Positions 42,930 through 54,309 of a stretch of 64,000 nucleotides of DNA are shown one piece after another (the stretch's first letter is position 1; each line of letters opens with the position of its first letter). Source of the DNA: Takakia lepidozioides (lineage: Eukaryota; Streptophyta; Takakiopsida; Takakiales; Takakiaceae); NCBI GenBank assembly GCA_030704615.1, contig CM060732.1, forward strand, positions 67,251,053-67,315,052. The letters are read 5' to 3'. Both the position numbers and the translations under genes were made by a program. The notes under the pieces were generated by a model. It was not told where the DNA came from, did no database searches, and saw only the letters and a program-made list of their open reading frames with translations.

Positions 42930-44803
42930 TACTCAGGACAAGATATGGTTCGTATGAGTTCTTGGTGATGTTTTTTGGACTCACCAACGCACCCGCGACC
43001 TTTAGCACGCTAATGAACAGCCTTTTCCAGGAGTGGCTGGATGACTTTGTGATCGTGTACATGGACGACATCTTGGTGTACTCGAAAACAAAGGAAGAGC
43101 ACCTGGAGCACCTCAAAAGGGTGTTCCAGAAATTGTGGGAATGGAAGCTGTATGCCAAAGCTTCAAAGTGCGAATTCGGGGTCACAAAAGTGGAATTCCT
43201 AGGGCATGTGATTACACAGGATGGGATCAAAATGGATGACAGAAAGGTGAGGGCGATCTTGGACTGGGAACCTCCGACTTCGGTCCCAGGAGTGCGATCC
43301 TTCCTAGGACTCGCCTCCTATTACCGGAAGTATGTGAGAAATTTCGCCAAGATCGCGGAGCCGCTGTCAGACCTTTTGTGTAAATCCAAAGTCTGGGTAT
43401 AGAACACCTTTTGTGGCCAAGCTTTTGCCGAGTTGAAGCAGCGGATGGCGGAAGCTCCAGTCCTCAAAATTCCGGAGTTCGACCGCCCATTTGAGATTCA
43501 TACGGATGCGTCGGACTTCGCAATAGGGGGTGTACTCATGTAGGATGGACGTCCAGTGGCTTACGAAAGTAAGAAACTGAATGAAGTGGAGCGACGGTGG
43601 CCTACGCATGAGAAGGAAATGAAGGTGGTGGTGCATTGCCTTGAGCTTTGGCGCCACTATGTTGGTTCCAACCCGGTGAAGGTGTTCACGGACAATGTCA
43701 CGGTGAAGTATTTTACCACGCAGCCTAAGTTGTCCCCAAAACAACTTAGGTAGCAAGATACTTTGGCGGTGTTCAACGTGGATATCCAGTACAAACTGGG
43801 ACGGGACAATGTGGTGGCCGATGCTTTAAGTAGAAAGCAGCAGCTCATGTTGGTGTACAGGGGTGAGACGGCGCTCCAAAAGAAGATCCGGAAGGCTTAC
43901 CAGAAGGATGAGATGGCAAAGTCCGTGATGCGGGACTTGAGGATGGGGGTTAAATCGCAGTTCCACTTGCAAAATGGACTGCTCCGGTACAAGCAAAAGC
44001 GTCTCTACGTGCCGAAGGAAGGGATCAGAGATAGTTTTTTGAGATAATGCCATGATGGCCCGCTTGCGGGCCACGGCGGAGCCAAGCGCACCGCGGCACT
44101 CTTGAAAAAAGAGTATTTCTGGCCCAAACTGAGGGAGAAGGCCGAGGAGTATGTCAAGACATGCACCACATGCCAACAAAACTGGAGCGAGTATAAAAAG
44201 CAAGCAGGACTGTTACAACCCTTGCCGATTCCAGAGGGGTCTTGGGAAAGTGTCTCGATGGATTTCGTGACTGCTATGTCGCTGTCAAAAGGATTCAATG
44301 CAATCATGGTGGTGGGGGATAGGTTAAGTAAAATGGGTCATTTCATCCCCACCAAGGAGACGGCAACGGCACAGGAGACGTGACGACTTTATTTCGCCCA
44401 CGTCTTCAAGCATCATGGACTCCCGAATGATATTGTCTCGGACCGCGATCCAAAGTTTACAAGTAAATTTTGGAGGGCACTTTGGAAGAAAATGGGGACA
44501 AGGCTCAAGATGAGCACCGCCTTCCGACCTACGACAGACGGCCAAACGGAAAGGGTGAATTTCGTGGTGAAGCAGATCTTGCGGAATTACGTGTCGGCAG
44601 ACCAATCGAACTGGGTGGAACACTTGAATGCGGCAGAGTTCTGGTATAATAACACAAAACACTCCGCAACAGGAGTTTCCCCTTTCGTATTGGTCTATGG
44701 AAAAGCACCTCTGGTGCCGACAAGTTGGGCCGCCCAGGATGTTGAGGAACCGGCAGCGGCGGCGGTACTAGAAGAACGCGAGCGTTTGTTGAAGCTCGCA
44801 AAG
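42930..44803 (+). pseudogene. Ty3/gypsy pol fragment: RT, RNase H, integrase
   Basis: A single reading frame, with no frameshift, runs from RT fingers to the end of the integrase core: [33 protein letters not shown] (YMDD intact), [41 protein letters not shown] and DNVVADALSRK. Then LAGHGGAKRT and CTTCQ (zinc-binding), SMDFVTAM, VSDRDPKFTSKFW and TDGQTERVN (DDE core). It is interrupted by stops at about 43400 (TAG), 43541 (TAG), 43752 (TAG), 44045 (TAA) and 44382 (TGA). It begins in mid-RT and stops at LLKLAKYN, with no LTRs, so both ends are truncated. MMFF-type F replaces the usual P in [10 protein letters not shown]. Confidence 0.85.
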
Positions 44804-45399
44804 TACAACATTGTCTTCATCCACTTTCTTTCCGCAACGTACATCTCTGTGTTTTGTAAAAGATATCTTCCCGCTCATTTTCTGACTCGCATTGTGTCCT
44901 GCCCACAATCTCTACTGTGGCTGTGTTTTTCTGTCTCTGTATGTGGGCTTCTTTCGTTCTTTCTTCCACAACTAGATATGAATCATAGAATGCATCAAAT
45001 GATGCTTGCTGTTCTTACCACCATCCCTGCGGATTAATGCACACTGTTTCCTTTCTCCATGCTGAGTTGACCTGATGTGTAGAGGTAGGCAAAAGACACT
45101 TCTGAAATGGAATCTGCATTGTTGTTGTCTTGGTTTTGTGTAGAGTATGATTGTGGCATACGTTGATATACATATCTTTTTAGGTACTTTGATAATTAGT
45201 GTCATCCATATGATCTTGTCAGCCACAGAGGAGATGAAGCTCTCCCAAGAATCCACAGCTCTTTTGACTTCATTTCTTGCACTGCCAGTCTTGGAGCAAA
45301 TAGACAAAGTGAGGGAGAACCTCTTGCAAGGCCTGGACATATGCAGCCTTGACCTCGAAATTTTTGTATGTGCCACTTCCAAATCAAACATTTCACAAA

Positions 45400-46080
45400 T
45401 CTTTTGGTGTTGGGGAAACACCTTTTGATCTTAGTCCAAACCAAGACGTGGTCAGAGGTACTAATATCAGTTCTGTTAATCAACACACTGGCAAACAAAC
45501 TCTTGTCCACTATGATATCTGTTCTGTTCGTAATATCAAATCATGCCGTAATGGTTTATCATGGATACCACGGTATCCCTTAAGCTTGGTAATCCACAAT
45601 GGATGGTTCGTCAGTTTGGGCTTTCAGCTCAAAATGGGTATTGAAATGATGAAGCTCCAAAAATATATTACAATTTGGTAGGTCCATAAAATTGAGGATA
45701 GATGGGTAGATTCCCTTGTAATATGTATGGAACTCAGCTTGTCAGCTTAAATGGGCATAAAGAACAGCCCCAGCTTTTACTTCTTCACAGCAGAGCAAGA
45801 CCTCCGTGTGTTGCTAGCCAGAGCTTTCAACTTGACCTCAAGTCCAGTGCATTAGGTCTCCTTTTGACCTATTATTCAAGGTTGAAAGTTAAAGTTCTTT
45901 GGGACAGTTTATTTGACCGTCTTCCGTTAGAAATTCAGTTCATCCTCACCAAAAGGCCCAATGGTGGGGCATTGAAGTCACCCAATAAGACCACCTCACC
46001 TTTGACAAGGAACTTAGCACAGTTCAGCTGGCAATTTGATTGAGAGTAGGGGTCTATGTTCAATCACCACTTCTACTTTC
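45400..46080 (-). pseudogene. Fragment of a second LINE type: endonuclease domain
   Basis: The minus strand contains GEVVLLGDFNAP (GDFNA at 45982-45968), the catalytic GDFN of AP-like endonucleases, and SDHVLVWTKI (SDH at 45457-45449), the terminal catalytic His motif. These are separated by frame-broken sequence with LKGYRGIHDKPLRHDL. No reverse transcriptase follows. It is a different LINE from the L1-type one to the left. Confidence 0.5.
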
Positions 46081-46108
46081 CATATTGACATGTGTAAGCA
46101 ACTGCAGG

Positions 46109-46863
46109 ATGATGGCGGCCATGCGGGAGATTTCAGTGCGCTTTCATGCTTTGGGTTTGCGAAGATTGGTGCCATCTAGGTTGTTCAGCTCCAACGATGT
46201 ACCATTCGAGTCTCTGTACAAGAAGGTTGAGGAACTTGCTGCTGAGGTCTCAGAGCTGAAGATTGAATTGAAGAGGACGGTGGCTTGGGTGGATAGGATG
46301 TTGCCGGTTTATTCTACGATCTTGACGCGCTCCGCCTTGGGTGAATGCGCCGCAACAATTGAAATTTATTGAAGTTTTTGTTATGTCTAATTTTGAACTC
46401 CACTTGTATTAATATTTACAAATTGTGTTTCCAAATGCCCAGAGCATTAGGCGGAGAAATCGGTGGCAAGTGGGCAAATATCAGACCACGGATCCGCTAC
46501 AGCCAATATCCGTGAGCTCACTGTGGGCGATCAGGAGTTCATGAGGACCCTTAGAATTGCTCTAAAGCACCACCGGCATCAAATATTCAGAGAGCTTCGT
46601 GATGTGTACAAGCTACTCTCGTACGACATCCACTACCATTATGATGAGTCCATAGTGGTAGATGTACGCCTGGGGTCACCTTTCACCTTTCACCAAGCCT
46701 TCGTGGTCTGCGCGATTTTTGACCGCGCAGAGATCAGATACCAGTTCTACTCCGAGAAGGGAGAGCCAACTGCGTCTCCCACTGAGTGAGTCAACATTTT
46801 ATTTGCTTCTATACATATTTGCACAATCTTGATATGTGATTGTGAATATTTTGCAGAAGATAA
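46109..46863 (+). CDS. Small unrecognised two- or three-exon gene
   Basis: I do not recognise this gene. The first segment (ATG 46109 or 46121) reads AAMREISVRFHALGLRRLVPSRLFSS, Arg/Ser-rich and almost without acidic residues, like an organellar targeting peptide. A heptad-patterned helix follows (LYKKVEELAAEVSELKIELKRTV). A second segment (46451-46786) begins after TTAG and reads AEKSVASGQISDHG, FMRTLRIALKHHRHQIFRELRDVY and AFVVCAIFDRAEIRYQFYSEKGEP. It ends at a good donor (GA-GTGAGT), with an acceptor TTTTGCAG at 46857. The junction between the first two segments does not resolve in phase from the sites I can see, so the model is incomplete. No transposon motif is visible. Confidence 0.3.
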
Positions 46864-48215
46864 TGGTCGTGGTGCGGACGTATGGTCGAAATTTCCAGTG
46901 GATGTGCAAACTGAATGAGAGAACGAAAGGAGAACAAGAGCAAGAGGAGATGTTGAAGAATATTTCTAACACTTATTGTTGTTTCTAAGTTATGTGTTTT
47001 GGTATTTTATATGTATTTGCAGGCACAGATGGAGTACTTGAAGGGCGCAGGACCTGTCTCATTTTGTGGTTATGTCAGAAATTTTGTACAGAACTGCTTT
47101 ATTCAGCCAAGATAGTCTGAGAATATAGTGTAGATTCATGTCTGAATTCTTGAAACTAAATATTTTTGACATGACTGGTTTGATGCAACGCAAATTATTT
47201 GAGTATGTATTGTGAAATCATGTTTGAATATATTTGAGCGAGTAGTCCACTTTGTCCCTTGAAATGGGGGACTTTTGGTGAAGAGTGGAGTGGTCTGGAA
47301 TGTGTAAAGCATAATTTTTGAATGACGGTTTTAGTAATGCACTTGATCCCACAGTTGCAGAGTGGAAAGTAAGCACTCCTGTGGTCCATCTGTGCTGCCT
47401 GGCAGTGTCGTGAATCGGTGTCCCTTGCTGCTCACTGTCCTTGTGCCCAGCCACGTGCCATGGGTCCATTTATGTAGTACCAGCAGGGGGAGGGGAGGGG
47501 AGAAGCAATGCGAGATGGAGAGACGCCACAACTTAGTTGCAAATAGCCTGCACCCCCTGTCATGTACTTTGTTGGTCCAGAATTGATGCTTGAGTGAGTG
47601 CGAGTCATTTGGGGGTGCTCATTCGTAGTAGGCAGAGAGAGAGTGCTACTATAAGGTAGGGGTTGATTGATGTTGCTGTCCTTCGCAGGTCTTCTTGTAC
47701 TGCAAGGTAGTGAAGTTGATGTGAGTCTGTGGCTCGTGAGTACATTTTGTAGGTGTCGCAATCAATGACCAAGCTCTTGTATGCCCTGCTCTGCTCCTCT
47801 TGTGCTGAATGTTGGTGAAGTGAAGCTGTGGTTCCGATATGGTAGATGTGTTGTGCAAGTCCAGCAACCATCCACGAAGCTTTCGATTGCAGGCCGCCTG
47901 TCCATAAACCATCCAAAAAACTGGAGTAAGAAGCGCATAACACTACGGTGTATTGAGGAAGGAGGCCTGGCTTGCAAGCAAAGGCCAGAGCCCATGCAAG
48001 AAGAAAATTTATTGGCTACTAGCAGATGCTGCACATTGTGGAGGAGATAGGTGCAGCAGGTGTCTTCTTCCCTTGGACGACGGGAGTGACACCTGGGTTG
48101 CGGGTGAGGGAGAGATGAGAGATTATGGGTTGCACTGCGATTTGAAGCGGGTTGGGGGAGAGAGGAGGGAGATGAAACGGGGTGGGACAGTAGGAGGAGT
48201 GAGGGGAAAAGTGCA
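46864..48215. other. Stretch without a supportable gene
   Basis: Purine-rich on the plus strand in parts (GGGAGGGGAGGGGAG near 47495, and 48130-48230). Open frames on either strand here have no domain and look composition-driven. It may include 5' sequence of the BTB gene that follows. Confidence 0.3.
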
Positions 48216-48735
48216 GTGGTGGAGGCGGGGGTTGCACTTTGCGAGCATGTGCAGCAGCAGGGGATGCAGGGGCATATGTTCTTGGACATAACCTTAAATT
48301 TTATGAGGAAGGACTATCCGCTCTATCGGATTATACTCTTGCAGTCTTCGCACTTCCATTTACTTCTCTCAGGTCCCTGGACAGAGTACAGAAAGCTGCA
48401 AATCGAACTGCAGATTGATGACCCTTCTGTGAGCGCGGAGGGGCTGGAGATTGCCTTCTCCTACATGTATGGTATGAGCCCAGTTTTCACTGGAGATAAT
48501 GTGATGGCAGCACTGGTCCTGGGTGTTTTTGTTGGATGGAGTTCTGTGACAAGTGTGTGCAGTGCATTGTAGCCAACTTGAGGGTGGACACTTTTGTTGC
48601 TTACCACTAGCTGTCCGAGCGGCATCACTATGGCTGGTTTGCCGACCTGATAAGAAATGCTTGTTGGACATTTATTTGCCCGCATGCATCACGTGAGGTC
48701 GTTCATCTCCTTCCAAAGCTTTCTTTGCAGGTGCT
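48216..48735 (+). pseudogene. BTB/POZ domain protein (germ cell-less-like), broken
   Basis: The frame reads FLDITLNFMRKDYPLYRIILLQSSHFHLLLSGPW, the BTB fold core (D-[IV]-x-[FL], H/Y-R, LL-SS-F), then IDDPSVSAEGLEIAFSYMYG. This resembles plant germ cell-less-type BTB proteins, which act as cullin-3 adaptors. The frame shifts near 48545. In the new frame CIVANLRVDTFVAYH is followed by TAG at 48608-48610, then LSERHHYGWFADLIRNACWTF, a BACK-like helical region. The family normally has a few hundred more residues. One frameshift and one stop make it a pseudogene unless the assembly has errors here. Confidence 0.55.
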
Positions 48736-48965
48736 TCCCACCACTCCACTTCCCTCTTTACACCCTGCCATTCCACCTGATTTAGTAATCCCATCAGCCC
48801 CAAGTGTGGCATTCAATATGGTTTGGGCAATCAGCGGGTGTGCGTGTGCATAGCCCTATCCAGGAAGGTCTTTCCATTGCAGTGAGGGTCTAAGTTCGGT
48901 GGAATTTAGGGGTTGTATGTGTTGCTCCTGCACATGACTCTGAGTCTGTCATTCAGAATTCTCGG

Positions 48966-49328
48966 GTGATGTTGAATTTGAGAAGGAAAGAGGTGAACAA
49001 GCCTGAGACTCATGACGTGTTTATTTGGAGAGGAATAATTCACACTGTGCCTTCTAAACTTGGCGAATATGAGGATTTGTTGGGTGCATATAGTCGGTTG
49101 GTCTTAATTACATCAATTGTGCCTGGAAGTGACATGGAATCTACTGGGGTTATGGAGGAGAATTCTAACGTGCTTGGCACTTGGATGGCACTTACTTCGG
49201 GAGCCCATGTATGTCCAGATGTCACCCGGATAATCATTGCTACTGAAGTCTTGAGTGGAGAATCATTTTGTCTGAGCTATAGTACAGATATGTGTCGGTA
49301 CAGTATCTCCAAAATAAAAAATTCTTAG
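48966..49328 (+). CDS. Hypothetical segment downstream of the BTB remnant
   Basis: This 120-residue frame (NLRRKEVNKPETHDVFIWRGIIHTVPSKLGEYEDLL...) is open upstream to about 48930 (DSESVIQNSRV). Composition is balanced and protein-like, with FIWRGIIHTVPSKLGEY and GTWMALTSGAHV. I do not recognise a domain. It could be a later exon of the BTB gene, 230 bases upstream on the same strand. Confidence 0.3.
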   Translation: MMLNLRRKEVNKPETHDVFIWRGIIHTVPSKLGEYEDLLGAYSRLVLITSIVPGSDMESTGVMEENSNVLGTWMALTSGAHVCPDVTRIIIATEVLSGESFCLSYSTDMCRYSISKIKNS

Positions 49329-50119
49329 GTCACGGGATATGAAATCCCCAGACGTAATTTCCATGTGGATGAAACATTTATGTTCTGGAAATTGGTGGTG
49401 AGGATTGGATTTGACGCCCACCAGTTCGCAAGCATGGGGTTTGGGACAGAAGGACATGCACTCATTTTGGCACAAAGATTGTCGAGCAACACTTTTAATG
49501 AGGGAATTCTATGATCATACTCTGAAGTGTGAGAGAAGTCAAGAATTTCTAAGGTGATGATGATCTGAGACATCAAGAATTGTAGCTACAGCAACCAGTC
49601 AACGAATTTGCAGATTACTTCATTACCTACACAGGCAATGGTTTGTCTCTCCCTCTTAGTCATCATGGTTGCCACCTGTGAGAGAGATGATTAGTCACAA
49701 CCCTTGTTACTACCAGCTAGTGAAGCTGGTTTGGCACCTTACTAGGTGGACAACGCGTACAGAGACCACAGGATAAAAGGTGCATTGGCAGGGTTTTATG
49801 TGCGTCGGTGGGGGTTCGGATTTACCAGACAGACAGGTAGGTACTAAGAGGGACTGAATAATGTTGTTGTGTGGCTGATCTAGCTCGTTTGGGGAAATAG
49901 TCCTTGTGTAGATGTTATATAGGCTGTTGAAATCAGATGAACTGTGGGTTCTCAGTGAATCATAGTGCAGACTGGAAGTTGGCACGTGTGAAACCCACTG
50001 ATATTGTTTCAGAATGCCCAGGTGGAAAAGGTAAAAGGTCAACACTCACTCCAACGGGAAGGCTGCGTGGAATCTGACAGTCATGAGCAACAACAACAAG
50101 AGAAACACAATGAAGGCTG

Positions 50120-50230
50120 ATAGCTGGGAAACCCGGATCAATAATTGTTTATTCAAAGGTAAGTCTTACTAGCCGCATCAGCCTCTGACAAAGGTAGGTT
50201 CTGTCCCTTTGTGTTCCGCTCTCACCGGGC
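50120..50230 (+). repeat. Copy of a LINE-associated segment also at 60380-60470
   Basis: GAAGGTAAGTCTTACTA-type sequence followed by CTGACA-AGGTAGG-TCTGTCCCTTT is shared, diverged, with 60410-60465, directly downstream of the LINE C-terminal fragment there. This marks another, shorter copy of the same element. Sequence 49330-50120 and 50230-51180 shows nothing I can name. Confidence 0.4.
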
Positions 50231-51189
50231 GCGGGTCAATGGCCACAAGGCTACAACAAACAACGTCTTATGAGTACATTCTCTATCTATGTCCCGTGCT
50301 GATACTGGAAGGCTATAGCAGCAGTGGCTTAATGATCGTCATACTCTGCACGATCGATGCTCTCTAGTATTAATAATACTCCTTTCCTTCGAACCTGCTT
50401 GCTAGCTGTGGTATAGCAGTGGGCTCAACCCCCCCAACCAGGTATGTCATATCAAACGTTCGCAGGAACAATGGGGATACAGAGGCGGTCATAGCAAGGA
50501 GATGTGAAAACAGATGTGTAGGACATCGACATTGGGGTTGAATAAACGAACAGAAGAAACGACAGGCAGTGAACAAGTGACACACACAAACGCCACTGAA
50601 TAGATGAAGATGAGAGATTGTGAAAGTACAGAAAGATCAGGGAGCTGCAATTTGCACTCAAGGAACTCAACTACCAACACCTAATCCCCATTGAAGCAAC
50701 GAAGCAACCTATATCCAGACAGAGCAAATGACACTGGTAACGGTAAGAGTAGAGAGACAATGGCATACGTTTGACCAGCCAAAACCAAAGAGAGAGAACG
50801 TTGACAGGGGCCTATGAATGGCAATATCGAATTTGACCTCGGCTTCAGACTCGAGCTACTGGGTCTTCTTGTTCTGGAAATTTTCCTTTGCCATCCAGTA
50901 TTCTTCATGATCCCTGCAAAGACAACACTGATGGGTCTTAGTTTGTTCTTCACAACATGAGCCCATGTTTTTGAAAAGAGAGACAAAGAAACAGTTCTCG
51001 AAACAGTCTACAATGAAAACTAGAACATGTTCCCATGAGTGGAATAGAGAAAGGGAAAGGAGGAAAGGGAAGTGGCAAGAAAGGGTCAGCAAACTTGTCT
51101 GAGTTCTCGAGAGCCTGCAATCAAAGGCGAGGAGGTCTTTGTTAGTGTACTTGTTCTGAGCAAGGCAGCCGAAGATGGCGTTCTCGTCG

Positions 51190-51580
51190 TGTATACATGT
51201 CTTGAATCCGTAGTATGGCAGGCTGTTGACCTACCCAAGAGGCCTTGCATGATGCATGTCTTGGGATACTTACAAATGGCAAAGAGTGAAGCTGCAATAT
51301 GTTTTGTCATGCCCAAGAAGTTTACTTGGTTACATGCTTGAAATCTGATTAATTGCAGGCTGGTCCTTCAAGGTACCTGTATGAACATATCTTTGAATCT
51401 ATAGTTGTCATGCCCAAGAAGTTTACTTGGTTACATGCTTGAAATCTGATTAATTGCAGGCTGGTCCTTCAAGGTACTTGTATGAACATATCTTGAATCT
51501 ATAGTAGAACAGGTTGTTCTTACCTGCCCAAGGAGCCTTGCATGATGCATGTCTTGGGGTACTTACAAATGGCAAAGATC
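51190..51580 (+). repeat. Local tandem repeat, left part
   Basis: The repeat has units of about 100-290 bp. A 101-bp unit (51306-51406 and 51407-51506, beginning GTCATGCCCAAGAAGTTTAC) is duplicated head to tail. A longer phrase (CCTTGCATGATGCATGTCTTGGG...ACTTACAAATGGCAAAG) occurs at 51243 and 51533. The array continues at 59235-59420 on the other side of the CACTA element. Confidence 0.75.
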
Positions 51581-52160
51581 CACTAGAAGAAAAATGTGGA
51601 ATAACCACTGGCCCTTTAACCACTACTGTCTTTTTCCACTCTATAAACCACTAGTAACCACTTGCCAGTGATTAATCCCAATGAAATGCCACGGTGGCAT
51701 CACATACAGTGGTTGGAAGTGGTTTCAACCACTCCGTAGTCCACGTGTAATAATTTGTTTTTATTTATTATTATTTATTTGCTAATACATTTTAATTAAT
51801 ATAATATAATATTCCACGTGGACGAGTGCAGTGGTACATTGTGAGTGGTAATAGACACCTCAGTGATGGGAAGTGGTTGAAACTACTTGCTACTCCACGT
51901 GTAATAATTCAAATTTATTTGTGATTTATTATTTGGAAATATATTTTAATTCATAAATATAATATTCCACGTGGACGGGGACAGTGCACGTTGATCTTGA
52001 GTGGTTAAAGACACCTCATTGATTTGTACCACTTTGACAGTGGTGGAGAGTGGTGGAGAGTGGGTGGTGAAAGATATTGCAGTAATTGGAACCACTATGC
52101 TAGTGGTTGCTCATGAGTGGTTGCCTACACAACAGTGATTGGTACCATTTTTTGGGTGAT
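51581..52160. repeat. CACTA left end and subterminal repeats
   Basis: The terminal repeat is followed by many copies of AACCACT, AGTGGTT and CCACGTG in both orientations, with AT-rich spacers. Two blocks containing ATAATTTGTTT/ATAATTCAAATT and AATATTCCACGTGGACG are roughly repeated (51745-51830 and 51900-51985). Such subterminal arrays bind the element's DNA-binding protein in En/Spm. Confidence 0.7.
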
Positions 52161-52271
52161 ACATGAAAAACTTTAAGTGGTTTGTGCAGTTGTGACAGAC
52201 TTAGAAAAACAGACAAGTGGCCAGACCATTGTGGGATGATGCTATTGAACAAATGGTTCCAACAATAAACT

Positions 52272-52500
52272 TTATTCTGAATCTGAAACATATTCGTCAC
52301 CCTCTGAATCACTTTGCTCAACTGGAATAGCGGTTGGTTGCACAAATGCCGCTTGAATGGTAGCCAATATAGCCAGATCTTCTTTATTTAGAGCCGTGGG
52401 ACCATCTAATGACCTAGGTATTGGCTGATCTGATAAGGTAGACGTCGATTGGAACGCCACTCATCACCACATGCCTCTCTGTCTGCTGTGAACTGTGCCT
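52272..52500 (-). pseudogene. CACTA transposase, probable last exon
   Basis: The minus-strand frame reads ATEKAQFTADREACGDEWRS upstream and, in another frame, LNKEDLAILATIQAAFVQP with an acidic tail EQSDSEGDEYVSDSE. It lies downstream of a GTGAGT donor at 52826. It is probably the C-terminal tail of the transposase to its right. Confidence is low because no family motif is present. Confidence 0.35.
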
Positions 52501-52827
52501 TCTCTGTTGCATACTTTTTGTCACAAAATGGCAACAAGAATGACACATGTTAGCAATGAAGTATTGCATTACTTAGCAAAAAATACCTAGCATGAATGAT
52601 ACTTTGAAAACCACTGTTTCAAACCACTGGAGGAGTGAGCAGAATGACTTGTAAATGAACATGCTCTTCCAAACAAGTCACTCACTCAGACATTCCGTTA
52701 CTACAACATTGGTTATAATCAGGATGAACCACTGACATTTGTGACTTTGTGGGTGGTTTGATTACACTGGTGACAGTCAGAATTGAAATTGAACTTGATA
52801 TGAATAAGGTGCAATGAAAAGAAATAC

Positions 52828-53157
52828 TCACTGCGTCCAAAGAGCCATGACATTGGTATTGTTCAGCACATACAAAATTTGTGTTGCATCTCTCCTAGCT
52901 CCAGTCATGTCCCGCTTTTTGCCGACACCTTCAAAGACCTCGTCCTCAACCCCTTCCTCCGCATTTGCATCCCAAGTCCGCTGTTGAGTTGCATCAAATG
53001 ATTGCATATACTCAGTCATGAACCCCATGGCCTCATCCAGAACATACCCTGCAGCCGTACTCCCTTCTGGCTTTGCATAATTCCTAACGTATCCCTTAAG
53101 ATCTTTCATGTAACGCTCCATGGGATACATCCACCGTGAAGACATCGGGATGAACAA
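52828..53157 (-). pseudogene. CACTA TNP2 transposase fragment (DUF4218-like)
   Basis: The minus strand reads RWMYPMERYMKDLKGYVRNYAKPEGSTA-AGYVLDEAMGFMTEYM. This is the conserved block found downstream of the catalytic domain in plant TNP2-type transposases (DUF4218: a Tyr-Pro-x-Glu-Arg-x-Met core, Lys-x-Tyr-Val-[KR]-N, then a [RK]-PEGS segment). The exon ends at ACGCA-GTGAGT (donor near 52826). The catalytic domain that should precede it, at higher coordinates, is absent. The acidic stretch AEEGVEDEVFEGVGKKRDM follows. It supports the CACTA identification independently of the terminal repeats. Confidence 0.75.
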
Positions 53158-53569
53158 TTTTGTTTATCTCCATGGAATACATCTATGTGCTCACTTGTAA
53201 CCACTAAAATGAATTTAAAAAAAAAAATCAAAGTGCAAAAGATTAAAAAAAAACACATCGGCTGGTAAGTGCAGAGTGTGTCGCCCTGGTGGTTCAGGGT
53301 TCAAACCCGCTGCATGACTCCATGTGTGGGATTGTTTGTGACGACGGTATGTCTGGGCGTTGATCCTCCTGTAAGTCTCATGGCCCATAAATGAAAGGGG
53401 GTTGATTTTTCCCCCTCCTCAAGGGCCTGAGGTTTTCTTTAAATTTTATTTTAAAAAAAAATTTGCTTATAGGGTTTGTGAAAAGGTTAAAAAACTTAAA
53501 AAATTGCCCATCACGTATGTACAATATATACATACTTTTGGGGGGAAATTTCAAATGTATGCATGTAGC

Positions 53570-53625
53570 GTACTAGTAAGGGCTCTTCCTACGTGTCGCG
53601 GGGTCGCGGGTTCAAACTCCTCGCG
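53570..53625 (+). other. Possible tRNA-like (pol III) promoter boxes
   Basis: TAGCGTACTAGTAAGG resembles an A box, and GGGTTCAAACTCC about 35 bases on resembles a B box. A similar GGGTTCAAACCC lies at 53307. This could be a SINE head, but no body or tail is defined and no cloverleaf folds. Confidence 0.25.
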
Positions 53626-53626
53626 T

Positions 53627-54309
53627 GCACTAAGCCCCACTAAGCCCCACTTAGCCCTATCGTTGTTGTGCACACTAAGTCCTCGTGTAGGTTGGTCTTA
53701 GCAGGTCGCGTTTCAATCTCTGCTCGCTCAGCTGCACCGTGGTGGTTCTCATGGACAATCCGACATTACCTGACTACAGACACAAGCAGCACACACAAGA
53801 GGTCCGTTTGGGTTCATGGTCTGTCAAATCCTCCATGGGTCATGACACAAGGTTGACGACAATGTGGTTAGGGCACCTTCTTCTTCGACCTATTTCAGCC
53901 TGTTTTGCCCTCCCATCAGACTCGGCCCTGAATTTGTAGCATGGAGCAAAGCTCGCACGAGTTTTTTACGATCCTTCATGATGGTGGGACAATCGCAATC
54001 GCAAGGTGTGGCTTTTTCTTAATGTAGGATATGAAGAAGTTTGTCCATCCTGCAAATGTGGGCTTTTGGCTCCTGTTAGTACCATGATTTGGTATTCTTC
54101 CTGATGTTTACAAGGTTCTTGGGAGAGTCAGCTTGGTCTTAGCAGGTCGTGTTTCAATCTCTGCTCGCTTAGCTGCACCATGGTGGTTCTCATGGACCAA
54201 TGCGATGTTTTTTTTTTCCCTCAAGCACTAAGCCCCACTAAGCCCTATCGCTGTTGCACACTTAAGTCCTCGCTGATGTTTACAAGGCTCTTGGGAGAGT
54301 CAGCTTGGT
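53627..54309 (+). repeat. Duplicated block with CACTAAGCCCCACTAAGCC
   Basis: A block of about 140 bp (CACTAAGCCCCAC..., TTAGCAGGTCGCG, CAATCTCTGCTCGCT, GGTGGTTCTCATGGAC) at 53627-53765 recurs, rearranged, at 54134-54270. A second phrase, GATGTTTACAAGG-TCTTGGGAGAG, occurs at 54106 and 54272. It is non-coding and lies between the transposase piece and the PPR cargo. Confidence 0.6.

Noticed and set aside
47195-48289. Open frames on the minus strand opposite the BTB region
   Set aside because: No domain, Ser/Pro/His-rich, and opposite purine-rich plus-strand sequence. They look composition-driven.
53260-53625. tRNA genes
   Set aside because: B-box-like GGTTCAAA sequences are present, but no cloverleaf with acceptor and anticodon stems can be drawn.
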